Assembly (NCBI RefSeq): GCF_013149275.1
Contig: NZ_JABGNA010000001.1
Span: 496,001 to 560,000 of the forward strand
From: Mucilaginibacter sp. SG564
GTDB lineage: Bacteria; Bacteroidota; Bacteroidia; Sphingobacteriales; Sphingobacteriaceae
Direction: 5' to 3'
Length of the DNA: 64,000 nucleotides
Shown here in pieces: positions 44,543 to 52,883 of this stretch. The translations under genes and the position numbers were made by a program. The notes below the pieces were generated by a model. It saw only the letters and a program-made list of their open reading frames with translations. It was not told the origin of the DNA and ran no database searches. Within the stretch, counting starts at the first letter, position 1. The number at the start of each line of letters is the position of its first letter.

Positions 44543-46258
44543 ATGAAATTTAGACTATTAACAGCATTTCTTCTGCTTTCTGCATACGGTTGGGCCCAAA
44601 ATCTCAACATCATTCCGCAACCGCAATCTATTAACCGGCTGGAAGGTCAGTTTTATTTAAACAACCGTACCACAATTGGTACAACCGATACCGCATTATC
44701 TGTTCTGGTTGGTTATTTCCAGAAAGAGGTACATAAAGCAAAAAATGTAGCACTTGTACAAAATGTTGGTTCCGGAAGCTTAATTGATATTAAACTAAGC
44801 AGCACTCCGCAAACAGCCGGAGCTTATATTTTAGACATAACACCAGAGCATATCACGGTTTCATCATCCAATAAGGAGGGTGTGTTTTATGGGTTGATGA
44901 CACTGCTTCAACTCATAAAAGATCAGCAGGCAGATAACGACAATAATTTATGTTTACAGGCCTGTAAAATAGCTGATGCTCCACGTTACCAATGGCGCGG
45001 TCTGATGCTTGATGAAGCAAGACATTTTTTTGGTAAAGACAAAGTAAAACAGTTACTTGACTGGATGGCCTATTATAAACTGAATAAGTTTCATTGGCAT
45101 TTAACCGATGTGCAGGGCTGGCGTATCGAGATCAAAAAATACCCCAAACTGGCAACAGTAGGTGGCATGGGCAATTACAGTGATACCTCTGCTGAGGCTG
45201 AGTATTATACGCAAAATGAAATCCGCGAAATTGTAGCTTATGCGGCGCAACGTTTTATAACCGTAATACCCGAAATTGATATGCCCGGGCATGCGACAGC
45301 AGCTAATAAAGCCTATCCCGAGTATTCGGGCGGTAGCGTTGCCGGTTATCCCAATTTTACCTTTAATCCGGCTAACGAAAATACTTACCAGTATCTGGCT
45401 GATATTATCAGAGAAACCAATTCGTTATTTCCGGCACACATGATCCATTTGGGTGGTGATGAAGTTGCCTATGGCGTTAAAGCGTGGTCGCTGGATACGG
45501 CTATTGCCCGTATGATGCAAAAGAAAAATTTTGATGGTGTTAGCCAATTGGAGCAGTACTTTTTTAAGCGTATGGCCGATACTGTTACCAGCCTGAATAG
45601 TAAGATACTGGCCTGGGACGAAGCCACCGGCGGAAGCCTACCCGCTGATAAAACTATTATTTTTTGGTGGCGTCAAAACTTACCCGGTCAGCTGCACCTT
45701 GCCTTGCAGAAAAATTACCAGGTAGTACTTTGTCCAAGGCTACCGCTGTACTTTGATTTTTTACAGGATACGGGACTCGTGGCGGGCAGGAATTGGAATG
45801 GCGTATTTAATAGGGTAACGGATGTTTATAATTTTCCCGACAGGCAAGTGTCTGCCGATGAGCTCAATTCCAAACTTATTGTAGGTGTGCAGGCCAATAT
45901 TTGGTCAGAAACCATAGAGTCTGAAAAACGTCTGGATTTTATGCTTTTCCCGCGTATAGCCGGTTTAGCCGAAGCTGCCTGGACTGCACCAGACCAAAAA
46001 AATGAGCTGGCTTTTACAGAAAAATTAAAGGCTGATTTTAAAAACTATGATGCCGCCGGTATTTACTATTATAACCCGTTTGAGCCAAATTTTCATCCCG
46101 AGGTTGTTGATTTTGTACCACGTGTTAAGCTGGTTAAAGCCCGGTCATATGTTCGGCATGCTTCAAAAAGAGAACATGGGAAAGTAAGCCGGAAAAAACA
46201 TAGCAATTCAAAAAAGGATCATAAAAGCTCAAAAAGAGCTCATAAAAAAAGGAAATAA
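44543..46258 (+). CDS. Beta-N-acetylhexosaminidase, GH20
   Basis: A 571-residue secreted enzyme (signal MKFRLLTAFLLLSAYGWAQ). Residues ~20-140 form the GH20b N-domain; the catalytic barrel follows with 'RGLMLDEARHFFGKDKVKQL', 'FHWHLTDVQGWRIEIKKYP', 'PEIDMPGHATAANKAYPEY' and the catalytic pair Asp306-Glu307 in 'HLGGDEVAYG'. It removes terminal GlcNAc or GalNAc by substrate-assisted catalysis. The C-terminus is odd: about 40 residues rich in Lys, Arg, His and Ser (from ~'KARSYVRHASKREHGKVSRK'). Its last codons overlap the terminator stem. The basic tail may bind acidic surface polymers. Confidence 0.92.
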   Translation: MKFRLLTAFLLLSAYGWAQNLNIIPQPQSINRLEGQFYLNNRTTIGTTDTALSVLVGYFQKEVHKAKNVALVQNVGSGSLIDIKLSSTPQTAGAYILDITPEHITVSSSNKEGVFYGLMTLLQLIKDQQADNDNNLCLQACKIADAPRYQWRGLMLDEARHFFGKDKVKQLLDWMAYYKLNKFHWHLTDVQGWRIEIKKYPKLATVGGMGNYSDTSAEAEYYTQNEIREIVAYAAQRFITVIPEIDMPGHATAANKAYPEYSGGSVAGYPNFTFNPANENTYQYLADIIRETNSLFPAHMIHLGGDEVAYGVKAWSLDTAIARMMQKKNFDGVSQLEQYFFKRMADTVTSLNSKILAWDEATGGSLPADKTIIFWWRQNLPGQLHLALQKNYQVVLCPRLPLYFDFLQDTGLVAGRNWNGVFNRVTDVYNFPDRQVSADELNSKLIVGVQANIWSETIESEKRLDFMLFPRIAGLAEAAWTAPDQKNELAFTEKLKADFKNYDAAGIYYYNPFEPNFHPEVVDFVPRVKLVKARSYVRHASKREHGKVSRKKHSNSKKDHKSSKRAHKKRK

Positions 46259-46280
46259 CCAAATCGGTTATTTCCTTTTT
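46246..46280 (+). terminator. Terminator overlapping the GH20 stop codon
   Basis: AAAAAGGAAATAACC pairs perfectly with GGTTATTTCCTTTTT around a 5-base loop. The stop codon TAA (46256-46258) lies within the left arm. The symmetrical A and T runs mean it can serve the convergent minus-strand gene at 46295 as well. Confidence 0.85.
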
Positions 46281-46294
46281 ACCTGTCTTAAAGC

Positions 46295-46636
46295 CTATCT
46301 GTAAGTAGAAAGATGGGTTGTTTTTATGCTTAGCATAAATGATTTACCTACGCTTATTTTCACGTTTTTATCCTGCAATAATGCTTTTACTCCTTCGTCG
46401 GTTTTAATAGCTTCGTACAGGTCACGTGCTATTGGCGATCCGCTGATGTTGTTGGTCACCTTGCCGTTTTCCATACTGATGTTAAACGTATAACCCGTTT
46501 TACTGCGGCCACCTGCCGACTCAAAATCGGTTATATTCAATTTAAACTGCTGATCCTCATTCAGGCTCTTCTTCAAATGCAAACGAATAACCGGCATATA
46601 CCTTTGCCAGGTACTTAAAAACTTTCTTTCTTCCAT
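46295..46636 (-). CDS. Small conserved-looking protein of unknown function
   Basis: A 113-residue soluble protein, no signal, that I do not recognise. It opens with a helix ('RKFLSTWQRYMPVIRLHLKK') and continues with several beta strands ('QFKLNITDFESAGGRSKTGY', 'TFNISMENGKVTNNISGSPI') and a helical stretch before a final strand. Good gene features (proper start, compact globular composition, shared terminator) support it as real. Its neighbours are unrelated carbohydrate enzymes, so no role is proposed. Confidence 0.7.
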   Translation of the reverse strand: MEERKFLSTWQRYMPVIRLHLKKSLNEDQQFKLNITDFESAGGRSKTGYTFNISMENGKVTNNISGSPIARDLYEAIKTDEGVKALLQDKNVKISVGKSFMLSIKTTHLSTYR

Positions 46637-47008
46637 ACTAAACTATGATTCTATAAAAAATAAGGCCCTCGTGAGGTTATTCTACAAGGGCGTAAAATGA
46701 TTGTAAGAACAGGTGATATTTCCTGATCCTATTTATTGAAAATTATTGTTTGTTAAATTAAGGTAACGGCGAGCAGCAGGCCTTCCATAATGTTACCGCA
46801 TGATTTTTCAAAGCTAAGTAAATTAATGTGCAAAGGACTCATGCTGGGATGATAAAAGTTAAACCGGACTTTATTTGATATGATTTAATGCCTGCTGGTA
46901 TCCTGTAGAGGTAATATAGGGGCTCGTGACCGGCCAATTTAAGACTGTTCATGAGATCAGCGGCGTATTAATTAGTAATTTGCACATATAAATTTTGCCA
47001 GCAGAGAA
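46637..47008. other. Divergent intergenic region
   Basis: A 372-base gap between the small minus-strand gene and the GH9 gene. It holds a weak hairpin near 46660-46695 ('GCCCT...AGGGC') and no complete promoter pair. No gene was seen. Confidence 0.4.
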
Positions 47009-48784
47009 ATGACCTACAGCCACAAATTCAAAACCTTACTGACTTGTTTTTTAATCACGCTTGCTTTTATAGCTAAAGCGGCCCCTATCATTTATGTTAA
47101 CCAGGTGGCTTTTGATACAAAGGGTGCAAAACAGGCGGTTATCCGTAATGATGTTAACCTAAGCGGGCTAACGTTTAACCTGCTCAACTCATCTGGTAAG
47201 GTTGCATTTACAGGCGCACTCAAAGGACCTGAGCAAATTGAAGATTGGGTTAAGGGTGCTTTTTTTTACCAGGCCGATTTTTCATCATTTAAACAAGCGG
47301 GTAAGTATAAATTGAGCATCAGCGTAAACGGCAAAGTATATCTTTCAGATGGTTTTGAGATTAGTGAAAACGCGCTCGCGATAAACACCCTGCCTGCCAT
47401 CATTAACTATTATAATAAACAAAGGGCTAATACGCCAACAGAGCTCGATGTTGATAAAGCTATCATCCTTTTTGGCAGCAACAAAACCGCGGATGTACGC
47501 GGCGGCTGGTGTGATGCCTCGGGAGATGTAAGTAAGTATTTTTCGCACCTGGCTTATGCCAATTATATGTCGCCGCAGCAAATTCCTTTGGTAACCTGGT
47601 CAATGGTGAACGCGGTGCAAACTATACCGGGTTTGCTCAAACAGATCAATGCAGAAAATAGTATGACCAGCGAGGCTCTATGGGGAGGCGATTACATCAT
47701 GCGCTCGCTATCCAAAGAAGGCTATTTTTATATGACCGTTTTTAGCTACTTCAGCAAAGATCCCAAAGCACGCCGTATAGTGGGCTTAAGAGCCAACAGT
47801 GTTACAACCGACGAATATCAATGCGCTTTTCGCGAGGGAGGCGGTATGGGTATAGCCGCCCTTGCCCGTATCTCTACTTTAAAAAAAGATGGCGACTATA
47901 AATCGGCAGAATACCTTGCTGCGGCTAAACGTGCTTATGCCCATCTGCTCATCAACAATACTAAATATGATGATGACGGTAAGGAAAATATCATTGATGA
48001 TTATTGCGCATTGATGGCTGCAACTGAGCTTTGGATAGCAACAGATAGCTCATTTTATCAGGACGAAGCCCGCAAGCGGGCACAACATATCGAAAAGCGA
48101 ATGAGCCCCGCAGGCTATTTTATCAGTAACGACCAGGGGCGCCCATTTTGGCATGCCTCCGATGCCGGTTTGCCCATTATTGCTTTATGCAGATATTTAA
48201 CTAAGGAGAAAGAGCAGGGTGAAAGAACAGCGGCGTTAACCGTAATCAAAAAAGCGCTTGATTACAACCTGCGTGTAACCAATGAAGTGAATAATCCCTT
48301 TGGCTATGCCCGGCAAACTTTCCGCTTAAATAATCAAATCAAGAACGGATTTTTTATACCACATGAAAATGAAACCGGTTGGTGGTGGCAGGGCGAAAAT
48401 GCCCGGCTGGGCTCATTGGCGACCGCGGCTATAGTTGGCGGTCGTTTGGTTTACCCCGAAAAGAGCGGCTGGGGTGTAAAGAAAGATCTGGCTGTTTATG
48501 CATCTGATCAGTTATCATGGATACTGGGCTGCAACCCGTATTCCATGTGCTTTATGTACCAATTTGGCAAAAATAATGTACCGTACATGAGCTCCAGTTT
48601 TGGGCATGGATCGGGCAAGGGTGGTATATCTAATGGTATTACCGGGAAAGAAGGCAACCCAGATGGCAGCGGCATTGATTTTAAAACTGAAGATAACGGA
48701 AACGAGTGGCGTTGGACAGAGCAATGGCTGCCTCATGCGGCCTGGTTTATGCAGGCCATCACTGCTATTGCCCAGCCTGAATAA
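47009..48784 (+). CDS. Glycoside hydrolase family 9 enzyme
   Basis: A 591-residue secreted protein (signal ending near AKAAP). Residues ~25-120 are the CelD_N Ig-like domain ('IYVNQVAFDTKGAKQAVIRN'). The GH9 (alpha/alpha)6 barrel starts with 'VRGGWCDASGDVSKYFSHL', where Asp residues would serve as base, and ends with 'LSWILGCNPYSMCFMYQFGK' and 'FGHGSGKGG'; the acid Glu is probably in 'NGNEWRWTEQWLPHAAW'. GH9 includes endoglucanases and also exo-glucosaminidases, so cellulose, xyloglucan or chito-oligosaccharide are all possible substrates. Confidence 0.88.
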   Translation: MTYSHKFKTLLTCFLITLAFIAKAAPIIYVNQVAFDTKGAKQAVIRNDVNLSGLTFNLLNSSGKVAFTGALKGPEQIEDWVKGAFFYQADFSSFKQAGKYKLSISVNGKVYLSDGFEISENALAINTLPAIINYYNKQRANTPTELDVDKAIILFGSNKTADVRGGWCDASGDVSKYFSHLAYANYMSPQQIPLVTWSMVNAVQTIPGLLKQINAENSMTSEALWGGDYIMRSLSKEGYFYMTVFSYFSKDPKARRIVGLRANSVTTDEYQCAFREGGGMGIAALARISTLKKDGDYKSAEYLAAAKRAYAHLLINNTKYDDDGKENIIDDYCALMAATELWIATDSSFYQDEARKRAQHIEKRMSPAGYFISNDQGRPFWHASDAGLPIIALCRYLTKEKEQGERTAALTVIKKALDYNLRVTNEVNNPFGYARQTFRLNNQIKNGFFIPHENETGWWWQGENARLGSLATAAIVGGRLVYPEKSGWGVKKDLAVYASDQLSWILGCNPYSMCFMYQFGKNNVPYMSSSFGHGSGKGGISNGITGKEGNPDGSGIDFKTEDNGNEWRWTEQWLPHAAWFMQAITAIAQPE

Positions 48785-48941
48785 CATTCAGACTCAAATT
48801 TTAGAAATATTGATCATTTCCTTATCTTAGCCTTTGTGAGCCGGGACTAATCAACCGCGGCTAAACATCTGCAAAGCTCAACCAATCATGTGCTTTATTA
48901 TGCTGTAATGCGGCTGTTAAAGTCGCGTCAAAATCAATGTT

Positions 48942-49130
48942 ATGCTGATAGCTATAATGAAGGTCTGTATTTTTCTCTGTATCCTGATATTACCATTTCG
49001 AGGGCCCGCCAGGCGACGGGAAAACACGCCAGATCGACCCTCAAGTGTTAAAGTTTTTTCAAAATATAGTGTGAATGAACGGGGTGGCCTGGAAATGATC
49101 GAAACGGATGATCATACCGAAACTAACTAA
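48942..49130 (+). CDS. Possible small secreted or membrane peptide
   Basis: A 62-residue frame with a hydrophobic N-terminus (MLIAIMKVCIFLCILILPF) and a polar, charged tail. It sits in a 389-base gap after the GH9 gene and is followed within 6 bases by a good terminator hairpin. No ribosome site or homologue is recognised, so it may be chance; the rest of the gap shows nothing else. Confidence 0.35.
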   Translation: MLIAIMKVCIFLCILILPFRGPARRRENTPDRPSSVKVFSKYSVNERGGLEMIETDDHTETN

Positions 49131-49135
49131 AACAA

Positions 49136-49168
49136 ATCTCTCAGGCACCGGTAGCGTACCTGAGAGAT
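49136..49168. terminator. Bidirectional terminator-like hairpin
   Basis: ATCTCTCAGG pairs perfectly with CCTGAGAGAT around a 13-base loop. It lies between a short plus-strand frame and the end of the minus-strand DUF1801 gene (49174). Neither side has a long U run. Confidence 0.65.
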
Positions 49169-49173
49169 GAAGG

Positions 49174-49566
49174 TTATTTTTTACTTTTTTTGGATAGGGC
49201 CAGGATCTCGTTTTGCATCATTCGTTCTGATATGATCTTCCTGATGAGTTCAACAGGTAAGGCTTCGCCTGGTGCAAAATGCAGTGTAGAACCAGATACC
49301 CTGATATCTTTGAGCTCATCCTTCATAGATTTTACCAGGCTGGGGTTCATGGTGTAAAAGCTGCAGTACTTTTTATTTACTCCGATCCCCACCAGCATGT
49401 AATGATACTTGTAGCAAGGCAGCTGATAACTAATCATTTCAATGGCCTGCGGAACGGTGTCTTTGATGATGAGCCTTAACTTTTCCAGTATCGCTCTGAA
49501 TGCTGCTGGTTGTTGGGCAATATATTCATCGGCATCTCGTGGTGCCGGAAGATCTGAACCTCTCAT
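49174..49566 (-). CDS. DUF1801 domain protein (YdhG-like)
   Basis: A 130-residue soluble protein. 'RDADEYIAQQPAAFRAILEK', 'LRLIIKDTVPQAIEMISYQL' and 'PCYKYHYMLVGIGVNKKYCS' give the DUF1801 fold, related to Bacillus YdhG (Fra), an iron chaperone. The C-terminus ends in Lys/Ser-rich sequence. Iron binding is not evident from sequence. It is 26 bases downstream of the VOC gene on the same strand and probably cotranscribed with it. Confidence 0.8.
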   Translation of the reverse strand: MRGSDLPAPRDADEYIAQQPAAFRAILEKLRLIIKDTVPQAIEMISYQLPCYKYHYMLVGIGVNKKYCSFYTMNPSLVKSMKDELKDIRVSGSTLHFAPGEALPVELIRKIISERMMQNEILALSKKSKK

Positions 49567-49592
49567 AGCAGATAAATATACCGAATTGATGA

Positions 49593-50069
49593 TTAGCCTT
49601 GCGCGTAGGCTTCCTTTAATACATTAAGGTCAATTTTAACCATCTGCATCATAGCATTCATCACATTGTTGGCTTTTTTGGTGTTTTTATCTTTCAGCAT
49701 GGCCTCAATTTCTATAGGGCTTACCTGCCATGATAAGCCAAACTTGTCTTTAAGCCAGCCGCACTGGTTTTCTTTTCCACCATCGGCTAATAAGGCATTC
49801 CAATAAAAATCAATTTCTTCCTGGGTTTTACAGATAACCGATAATGATATCGCCTCGGTAAACGGAAACCCAGGGCCTCCGTTCAATATCATAAATTCTT
49901 GTCCGTCCAGCTCGAAGCGGGCTACCAGTATATCGCCGGCTAATTGTGGATGTGTTTCACCATAGCGGGTAATATCTGAAACTTTTGAGTTTTTGAATAT
50001 CGAGGTATAAAAATCGAGAGCCTCCTGAACTTTTCCGTTGAACCAAAGGCATGGGGTGATCTTTTGCAT
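49593..50069 (-). CDS. VOC/PhnB-like glyoxalase-fold protein
   Basis: A 158-residue protein starting 'MQKITPCLWFNGKVQEALDF', typical of the PhnB-type VOC family (formerly 3-demethylubiquinone methyltransferase-like). 'VARFELDGQEFMILNGGPGF', 'EEIDFYWNALLADGGKENQC' and 'GWLKDKFGLSWQVSP' are family landmarks. It forms paired beta-alpha-beta-beta-beta units that often bind a metal; the substrate is unknown. A CAAAGTTA box at 50126-50133 (TAACTTTG on this strand) is a candidate -7 element. Confidence 0.85.
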   Translation of the reverse strand: MQKITPCLWFNGKVQEALDFYTSIFKNSKVSDITRYGETHPQLAGDILVARFELDGQEFMILNGGPGFPFTEAISLSVICKTQEEIDFYWNALLADGGKENQCGWLKDKFGLSWQVSPIEIEAMLKDKNTKKANNVMNAMMQMVKIDLNVLKEAYAQG

Positions 50070-50216
50070 AATGTATTCTCCTTAATTTGTTTTAATATGA
50101 TTTACTTCAATTTGTTTTGTTATACCAAAGTTACCTGAAGCAATCCTACTGAAAAGGGTGTGAATGTGACAATATGCGGGGGCAATTGCGTATTGATAGT
50201 ATTTGCCTTAAAAAGT

Positions 50217-50246
50217 AAAAGGCGGTCTGTTAACAGACCGCCTTTT
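50217..50246. terminator. Perfect palindromic terminator
   Basis: AAAAGGCGGTCTGTT and AACAGACCGCCTTTT form a perfect 30-base palindrome. It terminates the minus-strand gene ending at 50285 and could serve the opposite direction too. Confidence 0.88.
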
Positions 50247-50284
50247 ATATGTCGAAAAAGAATTTTCCTTAAGTATTATATCAC

Positions 50285-50506
50285 TCAGGAGTTTTTTGAT
50301 TTTTCTCCGGCGAATGGTAAAGTAGATATAAAGATAACCATACCTATACCGAAAGTTATAAAACCACCATAAACAACACCGGCAGAAGCCTGAACACCGC
50401 TAATAGAATCAGCAGGGTTAAACGCGTGGTTTGGCGTGAAAATAAAGAAACCGCCTATGATTAAGATACCTATTGTTGTGATTAAAAGCCCTAATATTCT
50501 TTTCAT
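50285..50506 (-). CDS. Small two-helix membrane protein
   Basis: A 73-residue protein; the ATG at 50506 is used because a complete promoter lies just upstream (50533-50563), which rules out the longer in-frame start at 50566. Two hydrophobic segments ('ILGLLITTIGILIIGGFFIF' and 'VVYGGFITFGIGMVIFISTL') are joined by a short Asp/Ser loop. It has its own promoter and terminator, so it is a real single-gene unit. Function unknown; small inner-membrane proteins of this kind are common in Bacteroidota. Confidence 0.75.
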   Translation of the reverse strand: MKRILGLLITTIGILIIGGFFIFTPNHAFNPADSISGVQASAGVVYGGFITFGIGMVIFISTLPFAGEKSKNS

Positions 50507-50532
50507 GTTTTTGATGTGAAACTGTAATACCG

Positions 50533-50563
50533 CAAATGTATAAACTTTAAAGCAATCAACAAA
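50533..50563 (-). promoter_or_regulatory. Promoter of the small membrane protein
   Basis: On the minus strand TTTG (50560-50563) and TACATTTG (50533-50540) are 19 bases apart, a full match to the Bacteroidota consensus. Predicted start is near 50527, about 20 bases before the ATG. Confidence 0.68.
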
Positions 50564-50709
50564 CATCCCTTTATTTTAAATATCAACAGGTAAACTATTT
50601 TTACCACCGCTTTTGGTGATATGCTTAATGATTTAAAGTTGATAAATTAGGGCTATAAATTACAAACAATGCAATTGGTTATATCCTGTTGTAATACCAA
50701 ACACTTACT

Positions 50710-51768
50710 ATGAACATAAAACATTTAAAAATCGCATTTTTTATCGCGCTTACCTGGTTGGCAGCGTGTAAAGACCCTGATGCAGCGCAGAAGACCGAAT
50801 TGAGTTTACACAGTTTTTTAAAAGACACTACAAAAGGTGTACAACAAGGCGGGGTGCAGGTAGTTTCCATCAATACGCCAAAAGGAAAATTTAATGTATG
50901 GACAAAGAAAATTGGTAATAATCCTAAGATTAAGTTACTGCTGCTGAACGGCGGACCGGGCGCTACCCATGAGTATTTTGAATGCATGGAAGGCTTTTTA
51001 CCTGCCGAGGGCATTGAACTGATCTATTACGATCAACTGGGTACAGGAAATTCCGACAATCCTAAAGATACCGCCATGTGGAGCTTACCGCGTTATGTAG
51101 AAGAGGTGGAGCAGGTAAGGCAGGCGCTCAAATTAGATAAAGATAATTTTTACCTGCTGGGCCATTCATGGGGTGGTATCCTGGCTCTGGAATACGCGTT
51201 TAAATATCAGCAGAATTTAAAAGGGCTCATCATTTCCAACATGATGTCCAGTTGTCCGGACTATGGTAAATATGCCGATAATGTTTTGGCCAAGCAGTTT
51301 GATCCCAAGGTATTGGCCCGCATCAGGGCAATTGAAGCCAAAGGCGATTTTGAAAACCCGGAGTATATGCAGTTGCTGTTGCCCAATTACTACGCTAAGC
51401 ATATATGCCGTATCCCGATTGAGCAATGGCCCGAACCTGTTAACCGCGCTTTCAGCAAGATCAACCAATCGTTATATGTAACCATGCAGGGGCCCAGTGA
51501 ATTTGGTATTGCCGGTAAGTTAACGCATTGGGATCGTAAAGCAGATCTGCCTAAAATTTCAGTCCTAACTTTGAGTATAGGTGGCAAATATGATACGATG
51601 GATCCCGCACACATGCAGTGGATGGCGACCCAGTTTCAAAATGGCAGTTACCTGTATTGCGCCAATGGCAGTCACATGAGCATGTATGATGATCAGCAAA
51701 CCTATATGAACGGTTTAATAAAATTCATCCAAGGTGTGGATGAAGGCGAAAAGAAAGTGAAATTGTAA
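50710..51768 (+). CDS. Proline iminopeptidase-like lipoprotein
   Basis: A 352-residue lipoprotein with lipobox ending 'WLAACK'. The alpha/beta hydrolase core shows 'LLLLNGGPGATHEYFECM' (HGGPG-type oxyanion motif with Asn in place of His), 'YYDQLGTGNSD', the nucleophile elbow 'GHSWGG', an acid in 'GGKYDTMDP' and a His in 'CANGSHMSMYDD'. These match the proline iminopeptidase/tricorn F1 subfamily (S33), which release N-terminal residues from peptides. It has a strong terminator and stands alone. Confidence 0.87.
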   Translation: MNIKHLKIAFFIALTWLAACKDPDAAQKTELSLHSFLKDTTKGVQQGGVQVVSINTPKGKFNVWTKKIGNNPKIKLLLLNGGPGATHEYFECMEGFLPAEGIELIYYDQLGTGNSDNPKDTAMWSLPRYVEEVEQVRQALKLDKDNFYLLGHSWGGILALEYAFKYQQNLKGLIISNMMSSCPDYGKYADNVLAKQFDPKVLARIRAIEAKGDFENPEYMQLLLPNYYAKHICRIPIEQWPEPVNRAFSKINQSLYVTMQGPSEFGIAGKLTHWDRKADLPKISVLTLSIGGKYDTMDPAHMQWMATQFQNGSYLYCANGSHMSMYDDQQTYMNGLIKFIQGVDEGEKKVKL

Positions 51769-51782
51769 ACCTTGATCAAAAC

Positions 51783-51813
51783 AAAAAGCCCGGTATACTA
51801 TACCGGGCTTTTT
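51783..51813. terminator. Terminator between convergent hydrolase genes
   Basis: AAAAAGCCCGGTA pairs perfectly with TACCGGGCTTTTT around a 5-base loop, 14 bases after the plus-strand stop and 21 bases beyond the end of the minus-strand gene. The A and T runs on both sides fit bidirectional use. Confidence 0.9.
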
Positions 51814-51834
51814 GTTTTTGTACCAGATCTAAAC

Positions 51835-52809
51835 TTATTTTGGCAAATCTTTCATGAATTCCAGAATATCGGCGCCAATTTCCTGGACATGAGTTTCCAG
51901 GGCGAAATGACCGGTATCATAAAACTTCACTTTGGCGTTGGGATTATCCTTTTTATAGCCTTCAGCGCCGGCAGGCAAAAAGAAGGGATCATTTTTGCCC
52001 CATACGGCAAGTAGTTTTGGTTTTTTATCCCTGAAGTAGGCCTGGAATTTAGGGTACAGCAGCACATTGCTCTTGTAGTCAACCATCAGGTCAACTTGTA
52101 TGTCTACGTGACCGGGCAGGTCGAGGATATGTTTATCAAAGGTATAAGCTTCCGGTTCGATCAACGATTTGTCGGTCACACCGGTTTCATACTGAAATTT
52201 TACCATATCTAATGATACGAAGTTTTTTAAAGCATCACGGTTTTCCTGCGATGGATTGTCCCACGCTTTTTGGATCGGGTTCCAGGCGGTGCTTAAACCT
52301 TCTTCATAAGCATTCCCATTTTGCGAGATGATACCGGTTATCTTTTCAGGATTGGCCAGCGCCAGGCGCAAACCGGTAGGAGCGCCATAATCAAAAATAT
52401 AAACCGCGAAACGTTTGATCTTCAAATTATCAATAAAACCCTGCATCGCTTTAGCCAGGTTATCAAAGGTGTAACTGTAAGTTTTAGGATCGGGAGCATC
52501 TGAAAAACCAAAACCAGGCAGATCGGGCGCTATCACATGATATTGTGCAGCCAGTATAGGTATCAGCTTACGAAACATGAATGATGAAGTAGGATACCCA
52601 TGCAATAGCAGGATAACCGGTGCATCTTTTGGGCCTGCTTCACGATAAAAAATATTCAGCTCATTTACCTTAACATTGTTGTAATGGATGGTTGTCGTTT
52701 TCATTTGATTGTTTTTTGTTGTATGTATTTGCTGGGCATGCAGGGATAAAGTTCCGCCCGTGATAAGCAGTAGTATAAACTGCCATTTGATTAATGTGAT
52801 TGATTTCAT
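51835..52809 (-). CDS. Secreted alpha/beta hydrolase, dehalogenase/epoxide hydrolase type
   Basis: A 324-residue protein with a signal peptide (cleavage near LSLHAQ). The core reads 'VILLLHGYPTSSFMFRKLIP' (HGYP oxyanion motif), 'VIAPDLPGFGFSDAP', then 'VYIFDYGAPTGLRLALANPE', where the nucleophile is Asp rather than Ser. His is in 'KVKFYDTGHFALETH'. An Asp nucleophile with HG(Y/X)P fits haloalkane dehalogenases and epoxide hydrolases. The signal peptide is unusual for that group but common for Bacteroidota versions. The divergent LysR gene 74 bases away probably controls it. Confidence 0.83.
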   Translation of the reverse strand: MKSITLIKWQFILLLITGGTLSLHAQQIHTTKNNQMKTTTIHYNNVKVNELNIFYREAGPKDAPVILLLHGYPTSSFMFRKLIPILAAQYHVIAPDLPGFGFSDAPDPKTYSYTFDNLAKAMQGFIDNLKIKRFAVYIFDYGAPTGLRLALANPEKITGIISQNGNAYEEGLSTAWNPIQKAWDNPSQENRDALKNFVSLDMVKFQYETGVTDKSLIEPEAYTFDKHILDLPGHVDIQVDLMVDYKSNVLLYPKFQAYFRDKKPKLLAVWGKNDPFFLPAGAEGYKKDNPNAKVKFYDTGHFALETHVQEIGADILEFMKDLPK

Positions 52810-52883
52810 AGTTCAAATTTATATTGTATATTTGATTATTAAAAACGATTAATAATAATGCAAAACATCATAAAAAGTGATTT
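52810..52883. promoter_or_regulatory. Divergent promoter region, hydrolase/LysR
   Basis: A 74-base AT-rich gap carries a minus-strand TAAATTTG box (52814-52821) and a plus-strand TATATTTG box (52827-52834) almost side by side. The two face opposite ways, so a LysR protein bound here could control both genes. A clear T-N11-A LysR box was not identified with confidence. Confidence 0.45.

Noticed and set aside
42885-48784. A polysaccharide utilization locus
   Set aside because: Lyase, GH20 and GH9 genes are close together but in different orientations, with separate terminators and no SusC/SusD pair or dedicated sensor.
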